A stretch of 26,248 nucleotides of DNA from the NCBI GenBank assembly GCA_052117325.1, contig JBQKJJ010000023.1. One strand, written 5' to 3'. Below the pieces are notes generated by a model. That model made no database searches and was not told the origin of the DNA. It worked only from the letters and a program-made list of their open reading frames with translations. The stretch is from CAG-964 sp902789345. Lineage in GTDB: Bacteria; Bacillota; Clostridia; Oscillospirales; Acutalibacteraceae. Numbering within the stretch: the stretch's first letter is position 1; each line of letters opens with the position of its first letter. Both the position numbers and the translations under genes were made by a program. This document shows, in pieces, positions 17,255 through 25,517 of this stretch.

Positions 17255-17968
17255 GTGATATATCTGCGAAGAGACAGCAGTGAGACAAAGAGGAAAATAC
17301 TGACCGTATGCGTCCGGCTCTTTTTGGAGCAGGGGTATAAAAACACCTCTGTCAGTCAGATCGTTGACGAGGCGGGCGTTGCACGGGGAAGCTATTTGAA
17401 TCTGTTTCCTACCAAGGATAGAATTTTACTGGAATTGGTGGAAACGATGTTCAGCGGGCAGTTCGGCGTGGCAAGGAGCATTGCGCACAGCAATCTGCCG
17501 CCGGTTTTCTCCTATGCGGTGGAAACATCGATCCAGCTCACCCTCACCGAGCTGAACGAAAACCTGCGGGAAATCTATATCGAAGCCTACTCTTTGCCGG
17601 ACACGTCGGAATATATTTACTTACATACCACGGCGGAGTTGAAGCAGATTTTCGGCGTAAATTTTCCCGATTATACCGAGAATGATTTTTACGAGATGGA
17701 AATCGGTACGGCGGGACTGATGCGCAGCTATATGGCAAGAAAATGCGACATTCATTTTCCGCTGGAACGCAAGCTCAGCCGCTTTTTGACGGCGGCAATG
17801 CGGGTGTATCGGGTGTCGGAGGCGGAACAGGCAAAGGCGCTTGCCTTTATTCAGTCACTGGATATTAGGGTAATCGCTGCAGAGGTTATGTTTAAGTTAT
17901 TTGCAATGTTGGAAATGAAATACGATTTTAAGCTGTTGAATCACGACGAAAAGGAGGTAAGAAGATGA
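17255..17968 (+). CDS. TetR/AcrR-family transcriptional regulator
   Basis: About 234-237 residues. The N-terminal helix-turn-helix is typical: TKRKILTVCVRLFLEQGYKN, then TSVSQIVDEAGVARGSYLNLFPTKDRIL. The C-terminal ligand domain is not assignable to a known inducer. The start is unusual. GTG 17255 is itself part of the best ribosome binding site (AGAGGTG, 17251-17257), so translation may start at CTG 17264. No ATG is available near the N-terminus. The last bases overlap the next gene's start (ATGA, 17965-17968), so regulator and surface protein are translationally coupled, and the operator at 17225-17240 would control both. Codon use is clearly GC-richer than in the NRPS operon, suggesting separate origin. 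Confidence 0.88.
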   Translation: MIYLRRDSSETKRKILTVCVRLFLEQGYKNTSVSQIVDEAGVARGSYLNLFPTKDRILLELVETMFSGQFGVARSIAHSNLPPVFSYAVETSIQLTLTELNENLREIYIEAYSLPDTSEYIYLHTTAELKQIFGVNFPDYTENDFYEMEIGTAGLMRSYMARKCDIHFPLERKLSRFLTAAMRVYRVSEAEQAKALAFIQSLDIRVIAAEVMFKLFAMLEMKYDFKLLNHDEKEVRR

Positions 17969-20900
17969 AGAAAAAACTATTTGCGATCCTACTCTGTTTC
18001 ACAATGTTTGTGGGGGCTCTGCCTACTACGTCTTTGGCGGCGGGAATTAAAAGCGGTCAGCCGGCTTTGACGGTCAATCAGAGCAAGGTTGCCTTTGCGG
18101 GCTATGAATGGTGGGTGATTGGCGATGGAACAAGCGGAGTTTATCCGCAGGCCGGCCATATTACACTATTGTCTGCAAATACGGATTTCCCAGAAATACC
18201 ATTCCGCAGCGGGCAAAAGAATAAGGGAGAAGGTTATAGTAAGAAGTATTCTCAGAATAGTTGGGAATATTACTATGCCGATAACCCGGACGGAAGCCAA
18301 TGGAAGACTCCGAATGAGTATGCAGGGAGCACCCTGCAGCAGAAAATGGTTTCAATTGCAAATGGAATTCCAGGTAAAGAACAGGCAATTATCAGTGCAA
18401 GAAGCCTGACCGGAGGCGGAACCTATAACAAGCCCAGTATAGATGGAATTGCCGGGCAGGGAGTAGGCAACCAAAAGCTTTGGGCACTGTCGGAAGCGGA
18501 ATGGAACATCATAAATAATACAACAGTTAATACTTACGGCAGATATGGCTCCTGGTGGTGGCTGCGTTCTCCTAATCCAAAATGCGGCTATGAGTCAAAG
18601 GAAAACATGTCAGTTGGCGTTTTGACCAATTGTGTTGTACACTATGACGAAGCGGTTCGACCTGCTTTAAGCCTGAACCTGTCGTCTGTTCTCTTTACAT
18701 CTGCTGCCACAGGCGGTAAATCGACTGCGACTACAGGGGGAAACCTTGTTGCTGCAGAATCACCGGCCGAAACAGTAAAGTTTACGATGAAGAGCGGAAG
18801 ACAGAAACTCAATGTGGAGGCAACAACTTCACAGAGCACGCAAACGGGCGAAACACTGTCATTTAGCTATTCCGGTGCAACAACCGGGAACAATCAATAT
18901 ATTTCCTGCGTTTTAACGGATGGCAGCGGAGCAGTGAAATACTATGGAAAGCTGGCCGACAGTTCGGGTGCCGCAAAAGGAAATCTGTCTGTGCCCCTTG
19001 CAGGTGTGGCAGACGGAGCCTACACGCTGAAAATTTTTTCGGAAGAAGCCAACGGTGATTTCTATACCGATTTTTGCAGCGAGCCGGTAACAATGAAAGT
19101 TGATGTATTAAATGGCAGCGGAACAGTAAGCCGGTTTGGCGGAAAGCTGCTTCCTACCCAGAACTTGAATTTGTATGTAAATGGCGAACAATTTACAAGT
19201 GAAAAGCTCTCCATTGCTTGCGGAGAAGGAACAGCAACCTATGACCCGGATACAAAGACTCTCACGCTTAACAATGCCACAATTACAAATGGCGGTAAAA
19301 GCGACGAAAATCCCAAATATGGCATCAGAGTGGTTGGGGATAATGATCTGACGATTAAACTTTCCGGCACAAACAGCATTACTTTAGCCAACGGCGGCGG
19401 AATTTTCGCAGACGGCGGCAGCGATAATTACAACATTATCGGCGACGGTAAGCTTACAATAGATGTAAAATGGGATGCTCTCTACACACTCAACGGTAAC
19501 ATCAGCATATCCGAAGGTGCAAAGCTTGATATAAAATCTGCCGAGGGCAACGGAATTATGTCTTATAATAAAGGAAATATCTTTATAGATGGTGCAAAGG
19601 TTAAATCTTTTGCATATTATTCCGCTGCAAACGCCAAGGAGCTGGAAGTTAAAAATGACAGTGAAGTTGTTTTGAATTCAAGTGCAGATTATTTTAACGC
19701 AGCGTATATGGGTGATGAAAACGGCGTAGGCAAAATTGAAATTATAAATTCTAAGGTAGAAGCAACAAGCCATTATCCTGCGTTGTACACAGAAGGCAAG
19801 CTGACGGTTAATGGCGGTGAAGTAAAATGCACCTCTACTGCGGATGCTGCAATATGGACAAGAGGCGATATTCTGATCAAAGGCGGCGCCAAAGTAACGA
19901 CTGACGGTAAATACCCGATGGGCGGTTACGGCACTTTCACCGTAGAAGAAGCAGAGGTCGATGCAAAGAATACGAATGAGAACAATATCCCTGCAATTTT
20001 TGATGAATGCGTCCCTGTAATTGCCAATGGTTATCAACTGACATATGCGAAAGCTGTAGATTCTGAAGGAACAGGAATTGACTTGCTTTCCAGCGGCACC
20101 CAATACTTCGCACTTTATAAAAATGTTCATTTTATAACAAAGACTGCCTATCCGGTTTCTTTCGTTGTAACGCCCAATGAACTGATTAATGTGGTTGTCA
20201 AGGTGAATGGTCAGGCAGTAACAAATCCGGTCAATTTACCGGCAGGCACTTATCAAATTGAAGTAACAGCCGATAACTGCAAAGCATACAGCGGCAATAT
20301 AACAGTTACAGCCGATACGGCAACGCATACGCAAACAATTGCAATGACTTATTTACCTGCCGACTACACTAAGGTCGATGCAGCGATTGCCAAGGCAAAT
20401 GCTCTGAATAAGGATGAGTACAAAGACTTCACTGCGGTTGAAAATGCTGTCAACGCTGTTGTCCGTAGCAAGAACATTACCGAGCAGAGCGAAGTTGATG
20501 CAATGGCAAAAGCTATCGAAGATGCCATTGCCGCTCTGGTGTACAAAGATGCTGACTACACTAAGGTCGATGCAGCGATCGCCAAGGCTGATGCACTGAA
20601 TAAGGATGATTACAAAGACTTCACTGCAGTTGAAAATGCGGTTAAGGCTGTTGTTCGTGGTAAGGACATTACCGAGCAGAGCGAAGTTGATGCAATGGCA
20701 AAGGCTATAGAGGATGCCCTTGCCGCTTTGCAATACAAAGATGCCGACTACACTAAGGTTGATGCAGCCATTGCTAAAGCAAATGCCCTAAACGAGGATG
20801 ACTATAAGGACTTCACTGCGGTTGAAAATGCAGTTAAGGCTGTTGTGCGTGACAAGAATATTACCGAGCAGAGCGAAGTTGATGCAATGGCAAAAGCTAT

Positions 20901-21459
20901 AGAGGATGCGATTGCCGGCTTGCAATACAAGGATGCCGACTACACTAAGGTTGATGCAACAATTGCCAAGGCAAATGCCCTGAACAAGGATGACTACAAA
21001 GACTTCTCTGCGGTTGAAAATGCGGTTAAGGCTGTTGTTCGTGGTAAAAATATTACTGAGCAATCCGAAGTAGACAAGATGGCAAAAGCTATAGAGGATG
21101 CCATTGCCGCTTTGGAATACAAGGATGCTGACTACACTAAGGTCGATGCAGCCATCGCCAAAGCAAATGCCCTGAATAAGGATGAATACAAAGACTTTTC
21201 TGCTGTGGAAGCCGCTGTGAAAGCTGTTGTCCGTGGTAAAAATATTACTGAGCAATCCGAAGTAGACAAGATGGCAAAAGCTATCGAAGATGCGATTGCT
21301 GCTCTTGAGAAAAAGCCTGACAACACTAAGCCAGGAACATCCTATAAGAGTCCTCAGACCGGCTACAACCTTGCTTTGTGGATTGCCCTGCTGTTTATCG
21401 GTGGCGGTGCAGCCATTGGCACAACGGTTGTGAGCAGGAAGAAAAAGTATGACAGATAA
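17965..21459 (+). CDS. cell-wall-anchored surface protein with DUF6273-like, beta-helix and FIVAR-like repeats
   Basis: 1164 residues. A signal peptide at 1-26 ends TTSLAAG. Residues about 45-240 resemble the DUF6273 domain, with SWWWLRSP (about 195) and VRPALSLNLSS (about 231). An Ig-like region covers about 270-385. Residues about 400-700 contain repeated short beta strands with N-G turns (LYVNGEQF, LTVNGGEVKC, ILIKGGAKVTTDG), as in right-handed beta-helix carbohydrate-binding-like regions. Five 64-residue alpha-helical repeats at about 799-1118 (ADYTKVDAAIAKANALNKD...) resemble FIVAR modules. The C-terminus has SPQTG (1129-1133), a hydrophobic segment and SRKKKYDR, a sortase signal with an LPXTG variant. 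The likely role is adhesion or glycan binding at the cell surface (inference). AAGGAGG (17951-17957) gives the start. No sortase gene is in the window. Confidence 0.9.
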   Translation: MKKKLFAILLCFTMFVGALPTTSLAAGIKSGQPALTVNQSKVAFAGYEWWVIGDGTSGVYPQAGHITLLSANTDFPEIPFRSGQKNKGEGYSKKYSQNSWEYYYADNPDGSQWKTPNEYAGSTLQQKMVSIANGIPGKEQAIISARSLTGGGTYNKPSIDGIAGQGVGNQKLWALSEAEWNIINNTTVNTYGRYGSWWWLRSPNPKCGYESKENMSVGVLTNCVVHYDEAVRPALSLNLSSVLFTSAATGGKSTATTGGNLVAAESPAETVKFTMKSGRQKLNVEATTSQSTQTGETLSFSYSGATTGNNQYISCVLTDGSGAVKYYGKLADSSGAAKGNLSVPLAGVADGAYTLKIFSEEANGDFYTDFCSEPVTMKVDVLNGSGTVSRFGGKLLPTQNLNLYVNGEQFTSEKLSIACGEGTATYDPDTKTLTLNNATITNGGKSDENPKYGIRVVGDNDLTIKLSGTNSITLANGGGIFADGGSDNYNIIGDGKLTIDVKWDALYTLNGNISISEGAKLDIKSAEGNGIMSYNKGNIFIDGAKVKSFAYYSAANAKELEVKNDSEVVLNSSADYFNAAYMGDENGVGKIEIINSKVEATSHYPALYTEGKLTVNGGEVKCTSTADAAIWTRGDILIKGGAKVTTDGKYPMGGYGTFTVEEAEVDAKNTNENNIPAIFDECVPVIANGYQLTYAKAVDSEGTGIDLLSSGTQYFALYKNVHFITKTAYPVSFVVTPNELINVVVKVNGQAVTNPVNLPAGTYQIEVTADNCKAYSGNITVTADTATHTQTIAMTYLPADYTKVDAAIAKANALNKDEYKDFTAVENAVNAVVRSKNITEQSEVDAMAKAIEDAIAALVYKDADYTKVDAAIAKADALNKDDYKDFTAVENAVKAVVRGKDITEQSEVDAMAKAIEDALAALQYKDADYTKVDAAIAKANALNEDDYKDFTAVENAVKAVVRDKNITEQSEVDAMAKAIEDAIAGLQYKDADYTKVDATIAKANALNKDDYKDFSAVENAVKAVVRGKNITEQSEVDKMAKAIEDAIAALEYKDADYTKVDAAIAKANALNKDEYKDFSAVEAAVKAVVRGKNITEQSEVDKMAKAIEDAIAALEKKPDNTKPGTSYKSPQTGYNLALWIALLFIGGGAAIGTTVVSRKKKYDR
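20359..21318 (+). repeat. five tandem 192-bp (64-residue) repeats
   Basis: Units start at 20359, 20551, 20743, 20935 and 21127, exactly 192 bases apart, each beginning with the codons for A-D-Y-T-K-V-D. They are similar enough at DNA level that the complement also stays open over long distances. Units 4 and 5 share long identical stretches, which points to recent homogenisation or expansion. Confidence 0.95.
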
Positions 21460-21498
21460 TTGAATAGCAATTCCCTTGCTCCATCTTCCGAGCAAGAC

Positions 21499-21528
21499 AA
21501 AAGCGTCGTAGAAATACGGCGCTTTTTT
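21499..21528 (+). terminator. rho-independent terminator of the surface protein gene
   Basis: AAGCGTCGTA pairs with TACGGCGCTT (one wobble) around GAAA, followed by TTTTTT. The IS200-like remnant starts directly after its T-run. Confidence 0.85.
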
Positions 21529-21529
21529 G

Positions 21530-21808
21530 TTATACTGGTATAAAAAAACCACCTGCAATGCAGGTGGGAATGGACGGACTTTAGTGTCAGAATAAGTTGT
21601 GTGAAAGAAAACATGTAAATATAATAGAAGCCCATGCGATGCCAGACCATATACATATGTTAGTAGAGATACCGCCAAGTCAAAGAATAAGTGATTTTAT
21701 GGGATATCTAAAAGGCAAAGGTACGGTGATAACATTTGAAAGATATTCAAATTTGAATTACAAATATGGAAACAGAAGTTTTTGGTGTAGGGGATATTAT
21801 GTAAGTAC
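21530..21808 (+). mobile_element. IS200-like element remnant with internal deletion, tnpA truncated
   Basis: 21530-21597 matches 26100-26166 almost base for base and contains the hairpin CCACCTGC-AAT-GCAGGTGG (21549-21567), a left-end type structure. Directly after the shared AATAAGT the sequence jumps into the middle of an IS200-family Y1 transposase: LCERKHVNIIEA, then HAMPDHIHMLVEIPP with the HUH motif HIH, then FMGYLKGKG and NRSFWCRGYYVST. The N-terminus is missing by deletion, and the C-terminal helix with the catalytic tyrosine is missing because terL sequence begins about 21803-21808. Its open frame runs to 21860 only by chance. It cannot encode an active transposase. Confidence 0.85.
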
Positions 21809-22348
21809 ATCATACTTCCATACTTTTGGTTACCGGAAGATACACTTGCAGTTAGAGTAAGAAAAGACCATGTACCATATGATATATTGGAAAAGGAAGG
21901 CTATGTGAAGACAACTGAGGGTAATGTTATACACTATGGATATATTGAAAGGCTCGTAGAAAAACCTGGTAAGAAGTTTAACATAAGAGAGATTGCTTTT
22001 GATAGATGGGGTGCTGTACAGATGATGGTTTCGAACCTAGAAAATATGGGCTTTACAGGTGTACCATTTGGTCAAGGCTTTAAGGATATGTCACCACCAA
22101 CAAAAGAGCTAATGAAACTAACTCTTGAACAGAGAATAGCATATGGTAATCACCCAGTTCTTTGTTGGAATATGGATAACATATATGTAAGAGCAGATCC
22201 AGCAGGAAACATAAAGGCAGATAAAGAAAAATCAACAGAGAATATTGACGGCGCAATAGCCACAATTATGGCACTTGACCGAGCAATTCGCTGTGGAAAT
22301 GATAACGGTGCATCAGTTTATGATGATAGAGGGTTGTTGTTTATATGA
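21803..22348 (+). pseudogene. terL: phage terminase large subunit, C-terminal fragment
   Basis: The frame reads YIILPYFWLPEDTLAVRVRK, then DHVPYDILEKEGYVKTTEGN, then NIREIAFDRWGAVQMM, FGQGFKDMSPPTKELMK and DGAIATIMALDRAIR to the stop. This is the nuclease half and end of an HK97-type phage TerL, including the acidic nuclease residues in FDRW and the DGA block. The ATPase half is absent, replaced at the left by the IS200-like piece. There is no start codon or ribosome binding site of its own; a TTG at 21887 is not credible as a start. Confidence 0.88.
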
Positions 22349-22384
22349 TACTTTAGCATATTTAACCTTTAATGCTCTATAATA

Positions 22385-22446
22385 TTAAGGGAATATTCTC
22401 TTAATACATTGACTATTCCCTTAAAATATACTATTATTTAAGGGAA
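22385..22446. promoter_or_regulatory. promoter and clustered operator repeats of the fic gene
   Basis: The promoter is TTGACT (22409-22414) with TATTAT (22432-22437), 17 bases apart. The motif TTAAGGGAATA occurs at 22385-22395, its complement TATTCCCTTAA at 22414-22424 and a one-mismatch copy TATTCTCTTAA at 22394-22404, and TTAAGGGAA recurs at 22438-22446. Sites therefore lie upstream of, within and downstream of the promoter, which suggests repression by a DNA-binding protein, perhaps the winged-helix end of the Fic protein itself (inference). Confidence 0.65.
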
Positions 22447-22464
22447 AGTTATGGAGGTGAGGTT

Positions 22465-23511
22465 ATGAGGACCTTTAATTATTCTGAAATTAAAAACCAA
22501 AAATGGGACTCAAAAATTCTAGGATTAGTAGCTGCAATATATAAAGAGGCTGGAAAACAAGAATTATACCTTAAGAAACGACCAGAAGAATTAGAAAAGT
22601 TAGTTGAAATTGCAAAAATACAAAGTACAGAAGCATCTAATGCTATTGAAGGTATTGTAACAACTAGCACCCGTATAAGACAGTTAGTAGAAGATAAGAC
22701 AATTCCTAAAAATCGTGATGAGCAAGAAATTGCAGGTTATAGAGATGTACTAAATGTTATACATGATAGTTTTGATACAATTCCTATTTCGCAGAATTAT
22801 ATACTACAACTCCACAAGATTTTATATAATCATATGAATAACCCTATGGCAGGTAGGACAAAAAGTGCGCAAAACTATATTAGTGCATCATATCCTGATG
22901 GCCATGTTGAAACACTTTTCACTCCTCTTTCCCCCTTTGAAACACCTGAAGCACTTGATAAAATATGTGAAGAATATAATAGAGTAATAGGAAATTTTGA
23001 AGTAGAACCATTAATTGCTATTCCTATTTTTATACACGATTTTCTCTGTATTCACCCTTTTAATGATGGTAACGGTAGAATGAGCCGTTTACTTACAACT
23101 CTATTGTTATATAGAAATGGGTTTTATGTTGGTAAATACATTTCCTTGGAATCAAAGATTGCAAAAAATAAAGATTTGTATTATGATGCATTAAGGCAGT
23201 CACAGTACGGATGGCATGAAGGAAAAGAAGATGTTATTTCTTTTATCAAATACCTATTAGGTACAATTCTTTCTGCATACAAAGATTTTGAAGATAGATT
23301 TGCTCTTATAGAAGTAAAATTACCAGCTATTGAAATGGTAAGACAAGCAACTATGAATAAAATAGGACGATTTACCAAACAAGATATTCATGAACTTTGC
23401 CCTTCATTAAGCATAAGTTCTATTGAAAGAGCATTGAGAAAATTAGTTGACTCAGAGGAATTGAAAAAAGAAGGTGCAGGTAAAAATACTTGCTATTATA
23501 GATTAAATTAA
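22465..23511 (+). CDS. Fic-domain protein (predicted AMPylase), self-inhibited class
   Basis: 348 residues. The N-terminal Fic_N-like part carries the inhibitory motif S58-N-A-I-E62-G63, matching [S/T]xxxE[G/N], placed before the Fic core as in class II proteins. The Fic core has HPFNDGNGR (H197-R205) with all canonical catalytic residues. The C-terminus (about 290-348) looks like a winged helix: IGRFTKQDIHELCPSLSISS, then IERALRKLVDSEELKKEG. The predicted activity is nucleotidyl (AMP) transfer to a target protein hydroxyl; the target is unknown. GGAGG at 22453-22457 gives the start. It is intact, with its own promoter and terminator, between terL and portal relics of a dead prophage. Fic domains of this class act in host regulation or as toxins; no separate Fic antitoxin is adjacent. 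Confidence 0.92.
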   Translation: MRTFNYSEIKNQKWDSKILGLVAAIYKEAGKQELYLKKRPEELEKLVEIAKIQSTEASNAIEGIVTTSTRIRQLVEDKTIPKNRDEQEIAGYRDVLNVIHDSFDTIPISQNYILQLHKILYNHMNNPMAGRTKSAQNYISASYPDGHVETLFTPLSPFETPEALDKICEEYNRVIGNFEVEPLIAIPIFIHDFLCIHPFNDGNGRMSRLLTTLLLYRNGFYVGKYISLESKIAKNKDLYYDALRQSQYGWHEGKEDVISFIKYLLGTILSAYKDFEDRFALIEVKLPAIEMVRQATMNKIGRFTKQDIHELCPSLSISSIERALRKLVDSEELKKEGAGKNTCYYRLN

Positions 23512-23524
23512 TTCCATTAATATA

Positions 23525-23564
23525 TTAACTATTCCCTTTAAATAGTCTATAAATTAAGTGAAAG
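23525..23564 (+). repeat. decayed copy of the fic promoter-operator downstream of fic
   Basis: By eye, 33 of 40 bases match 22409-22448 without gaps, including CTATTCCCTT and the final GAAAG. The -35 has become TTAACT and the last operator TTAAGTGAA. It lies 14 bases after the fic stop and before the terminator at 23581-23613, so it flanks the gene as a direct repeat. Confidence 0.7.
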
Positions 23565-23580
23565 AATATAAAATTAATCT

Positions 23581-23613
23581 AAAGTATCTGTTATTTAACA
23601 GGTACTTTTTTTT
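23581..23613 (+). terminator. rho-independent terminator after fic
   Basis: AAGTATCTGTT and AACAGGTACTT pair (one wobble) around ATTT, followed by a run of T. The remaining bases to 23678 hold no gene I can see. Confidence 0.8.
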
Positions 23614-23678
23614 GCTCAAAATAAAAACGGAGCCTTTGCATATACAAAAAACTACGTTAAGTTAAAAATATTTTTTAA

Positions 23679-23981
23679 TCAATCAAATTCCTTTGCAAGT
23701 GCCTCATCAACTTCATTTGCAGAATACACTTTTCCTGCTTTGATAGAGTTAATACCTTTTTGAAGTTCAGCATTTATCTGTTCTTTACTCATTGAACCTA
23801 AAGATAAAGGCTTTTCAGTAGGAAGTCGCAAATCAAATGGTATTCCATTTTTTAATATAATCTGACTATAAAGCATTTGAATTGCATTTGATGTAGAAAT
23901 TCCTAGTTTAGATAAAATCTCCTTTGCATTTGCTTTTAAGTCAGTGTCTATTCTTGCATATACGGCTGATGTATTTGCCAT
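23679..23981 (-). CDS. RelB/DinJ-family antitoxin, without adjacent toxin
   Basis: 100 residues. The N-terminus TSAVYARIDTDLKANAKEIL, followed by SKLGISTSNAIQMLYSQII, is the ribbon-helix-helix DNA-binding part of RelB/DinJ. GIPFDLRLP follows as in DinJ. The C-terminal part (INAELQKGINSIKAGKVYSA) is the toxin-wrapping region. On the minus strand GGAGGAG is just before the ATG, and a TATAAA -10-like box lies near 24000. The usual RelE/YafQ-type toxin gene would follow at coordinates below 23679, but only the fic terminator is there. It may be an orphan protecting against a toxin elsewhere, or the remnant of a pair. Confidence 0.88.
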   Translation of the reverse strand: MANTSAVYARIDTDLKANAKEILSKLGISTSNAIQMLYSQIILKNGIPFDLRLPTEKPLSLGSMSKEQINAELQKGINSIKAGKVYSANEVDEALAKEFD

Positions 23982-24020
23982 AGTATCTCCTCCTTTATTT
24001 ATAGAAAGGATTTGTTATTT

Positions 24021-24945
24021 ATGAACATTTTAAGTGGGTTATTCCGTTCAAGGAACAAGCTAAAGAATAGTACATCAGGAAGTAGTTACAGATTTTTCTA
24101 TGGTCAAAGTAGTTCCGGAAAATGTGTAACTGAAAGAAGTTCTATGTAAATGACTGCAGTTTATGCTTGTGCGAGATTTTTGTCTGAGGCAGTAGCAAGA
24201 CTACCACTTCATTTGCACAATGGTGTGACTCAGGTAGTAAAGTAAAAGCAGTTAAACACCCTTTGCATTTTCTTTTGCATGATGAACCAAATAAAGAAAT
24301 GACCTCATTTATCTTTAGGGAAACATTGATGACTCATCTTCTCTTGTGGGGGAACACATATACACAAATAATAAGAAATGGTAAAGGTGAAGTAACTGCC
24401 TTTGTCCTTTAATGCCAAACAAAATTACTGTTGATAGAAATAGAAACGGTGAGCTTTTCTATCAATATACACTTAGTTCTGATGATGTTAGGTCAATGAA
24501 AGGTGCTAGTGTAAAGCTAAGTCCATATGAATTTTTGCATATTCCGGGCTTAGGGTTTGATGGCTTTGTTGGTTATTCACCTATTGATATGGCTAAGAAT
24601 GCTATTGAAATCGCAATTTTTGCTGAGGAATATGGTAGTAAGGTTTATGCTAATGGTGCATCTCCCAGAGGTGTACTTGAACATCTAGGTATACTAAAAG
24701 ACAATGTCGGTAGTATTGACTTGGATTTAACTAAGGTAGTACTTGAACATCCATGTACACTAAAAGACCCATCAAAAGTAAGGGGTTCTTGGAACTCTGC
24801 CTTTGGTTGTAGTGCTATAAGCCATAAGATTGCAGTTCTTGAAGGAGGGGTAAAATGTGCACTAATATCAATTTCACCTAATGAGGCACAGTTCCTTGAA
24901 ACAAGAAAATTTCAGATTAATGAGATAGCTAGAATTTTCAGAGTA
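24021..24945 (+). pseudogene. HK97-type phage portal protein, degraded
   Basis: The protein can be followed through three frames. MNILSGLFRSRNKL up to ERSSM is interrupted by TAA where a glutamine codon is expected. MTAVYACARFLSEAVARLPL continues in the same frame. A shift near 24230 leads to KAVKHPLHFLLHDEPNKEMT and FRETLMTHLLLWGNTYTQII. A second shift near 24408 leads to PLMPNKITVDRNRNGELFYQ and on to FLETRKFQINEIARIFRV. There the match to portal ends and capsid sequence begins in another frame, so the portal C-terminus is deleted. The long open frame 24412-25035 is therefore a fragment, not a gene. Confidence 0.88.
24670..24768 (+). repeat. internal direct duplication in the portal relic
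   Basis: Two copies of a segment of about 33 bases (about 24670-24702 and 24736-24768), each coding V-L-E-H-x-x-x-L-K-D, lie about 33 bases apart in the same frame. In intact portals I would expect this stretch once, so it looks like a local duplication, since diverged. Confidence 0.5.
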
Positions 24946-25130
24946 CTGTTGGAACATCAACTTTATCTATTGCTTTTGGTGACTTTAGTAACTATTGGAT
25001 TGGTGACAGAGGAGCAAGAACAGTTCAAAGACTAAATGAACTTTATGCTACAAATGGTTAGGTAGGTTATGTATCTACTGAGAGGGTTGACGGTAAGGTT
25101 ATCCTATCTGAGGGCATTAAGTTACTTTAG
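24945..25130 (+). pseudogene. phage major capsid protein, C-terminal fragment
   Basis: The frame reads TVGTSTLSIAFGDFSNYWIG, then DRGARTVQRLNELYATNG, an in-frame TAG at 25059-25061 where glutamine is expected, then VGYVSTERVDGKVILSEGIK. This is the end of an HK97-fold major capsid protein. The start of the gene and any prohead protease are missing; the fragment is joined directly to the portal relic. Confidence 0.8.
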
Positions 25131-25147
25131 ATGAAGAAGTCTTAATT

Positions 25148-25258
25148 ATGGATAAACTACTGGAAAAGGTTAAGAAAAATCTAATATTAACCCATAATGA
25201 AGATGATGCGCTTTTAAGACAGTATATTAATGCATCAATCTCATATCTGAGGCACTAA
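25148..25258 (+). pseudogene. phage head-tail connector-like fragment
   Basis: 36 residues, MDKLLEKVKKNLILTHNEDD followed by ALLRQYINASISYLRH. It resembles the N-terminus of gp6-like head-tail connector proteins, which normally follow the capsid gene. The frame is then lost; 25259-25343 contains only broken frames. Confidence 0.55.
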
Positions 25259-25343
25259 ACAAAGGTACAACAAGGAATGTTGAAAGTGAAGCTGACTTAA
25301 AAAAACAAATAGTCGGGTAGCAGATGATGAACTGTTTACCTGA

Positions 25344-25517
25344 TTTCTTTATTATGGACTAGCACACCTAAATCTTACACAAGATGAGGTGTGGCTAATG
25401 CCCTTTGGACTTTTGCTTGACTTGTGGGAATGTCATAGACAGTATAACGGCATAGCTAAACCTAAAGGAGAGGTTACTATTGATGAGATTATATCTTTGG
25501 GGTTTGATAATTCTTGA
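25344..25517 (+). pseudogene. small phage structural-region protein, C-terminal fragment
   Basis: The open segment reads AHLNLTQDEVWLMPFGLLLD, then LWECHRQYNGIAKPKGEVTI and DEIISLGFDNS. It resembles short proteins of the tail-assembly region in Firmicutes phages, but I cannot name the family with certainty. An upstream stop at 25341-25343 and the lack of a start mark it as a relic. Genes normally lying between connector and tail are missing. Confidence 0.5.

Noticed and set aside
20788..21678. 296-residue open frame on the minus strand
   Set aside because: It is a mirror of the 192-bp repeats of the surface gene, has no ribosome binding site, and runs across a terminator and the IS end.
24412..25035. 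207-residue open frame as an intact gene
   Set aside because: It is a portal fragment joined out of frame to capsid sequence, with no start signal.
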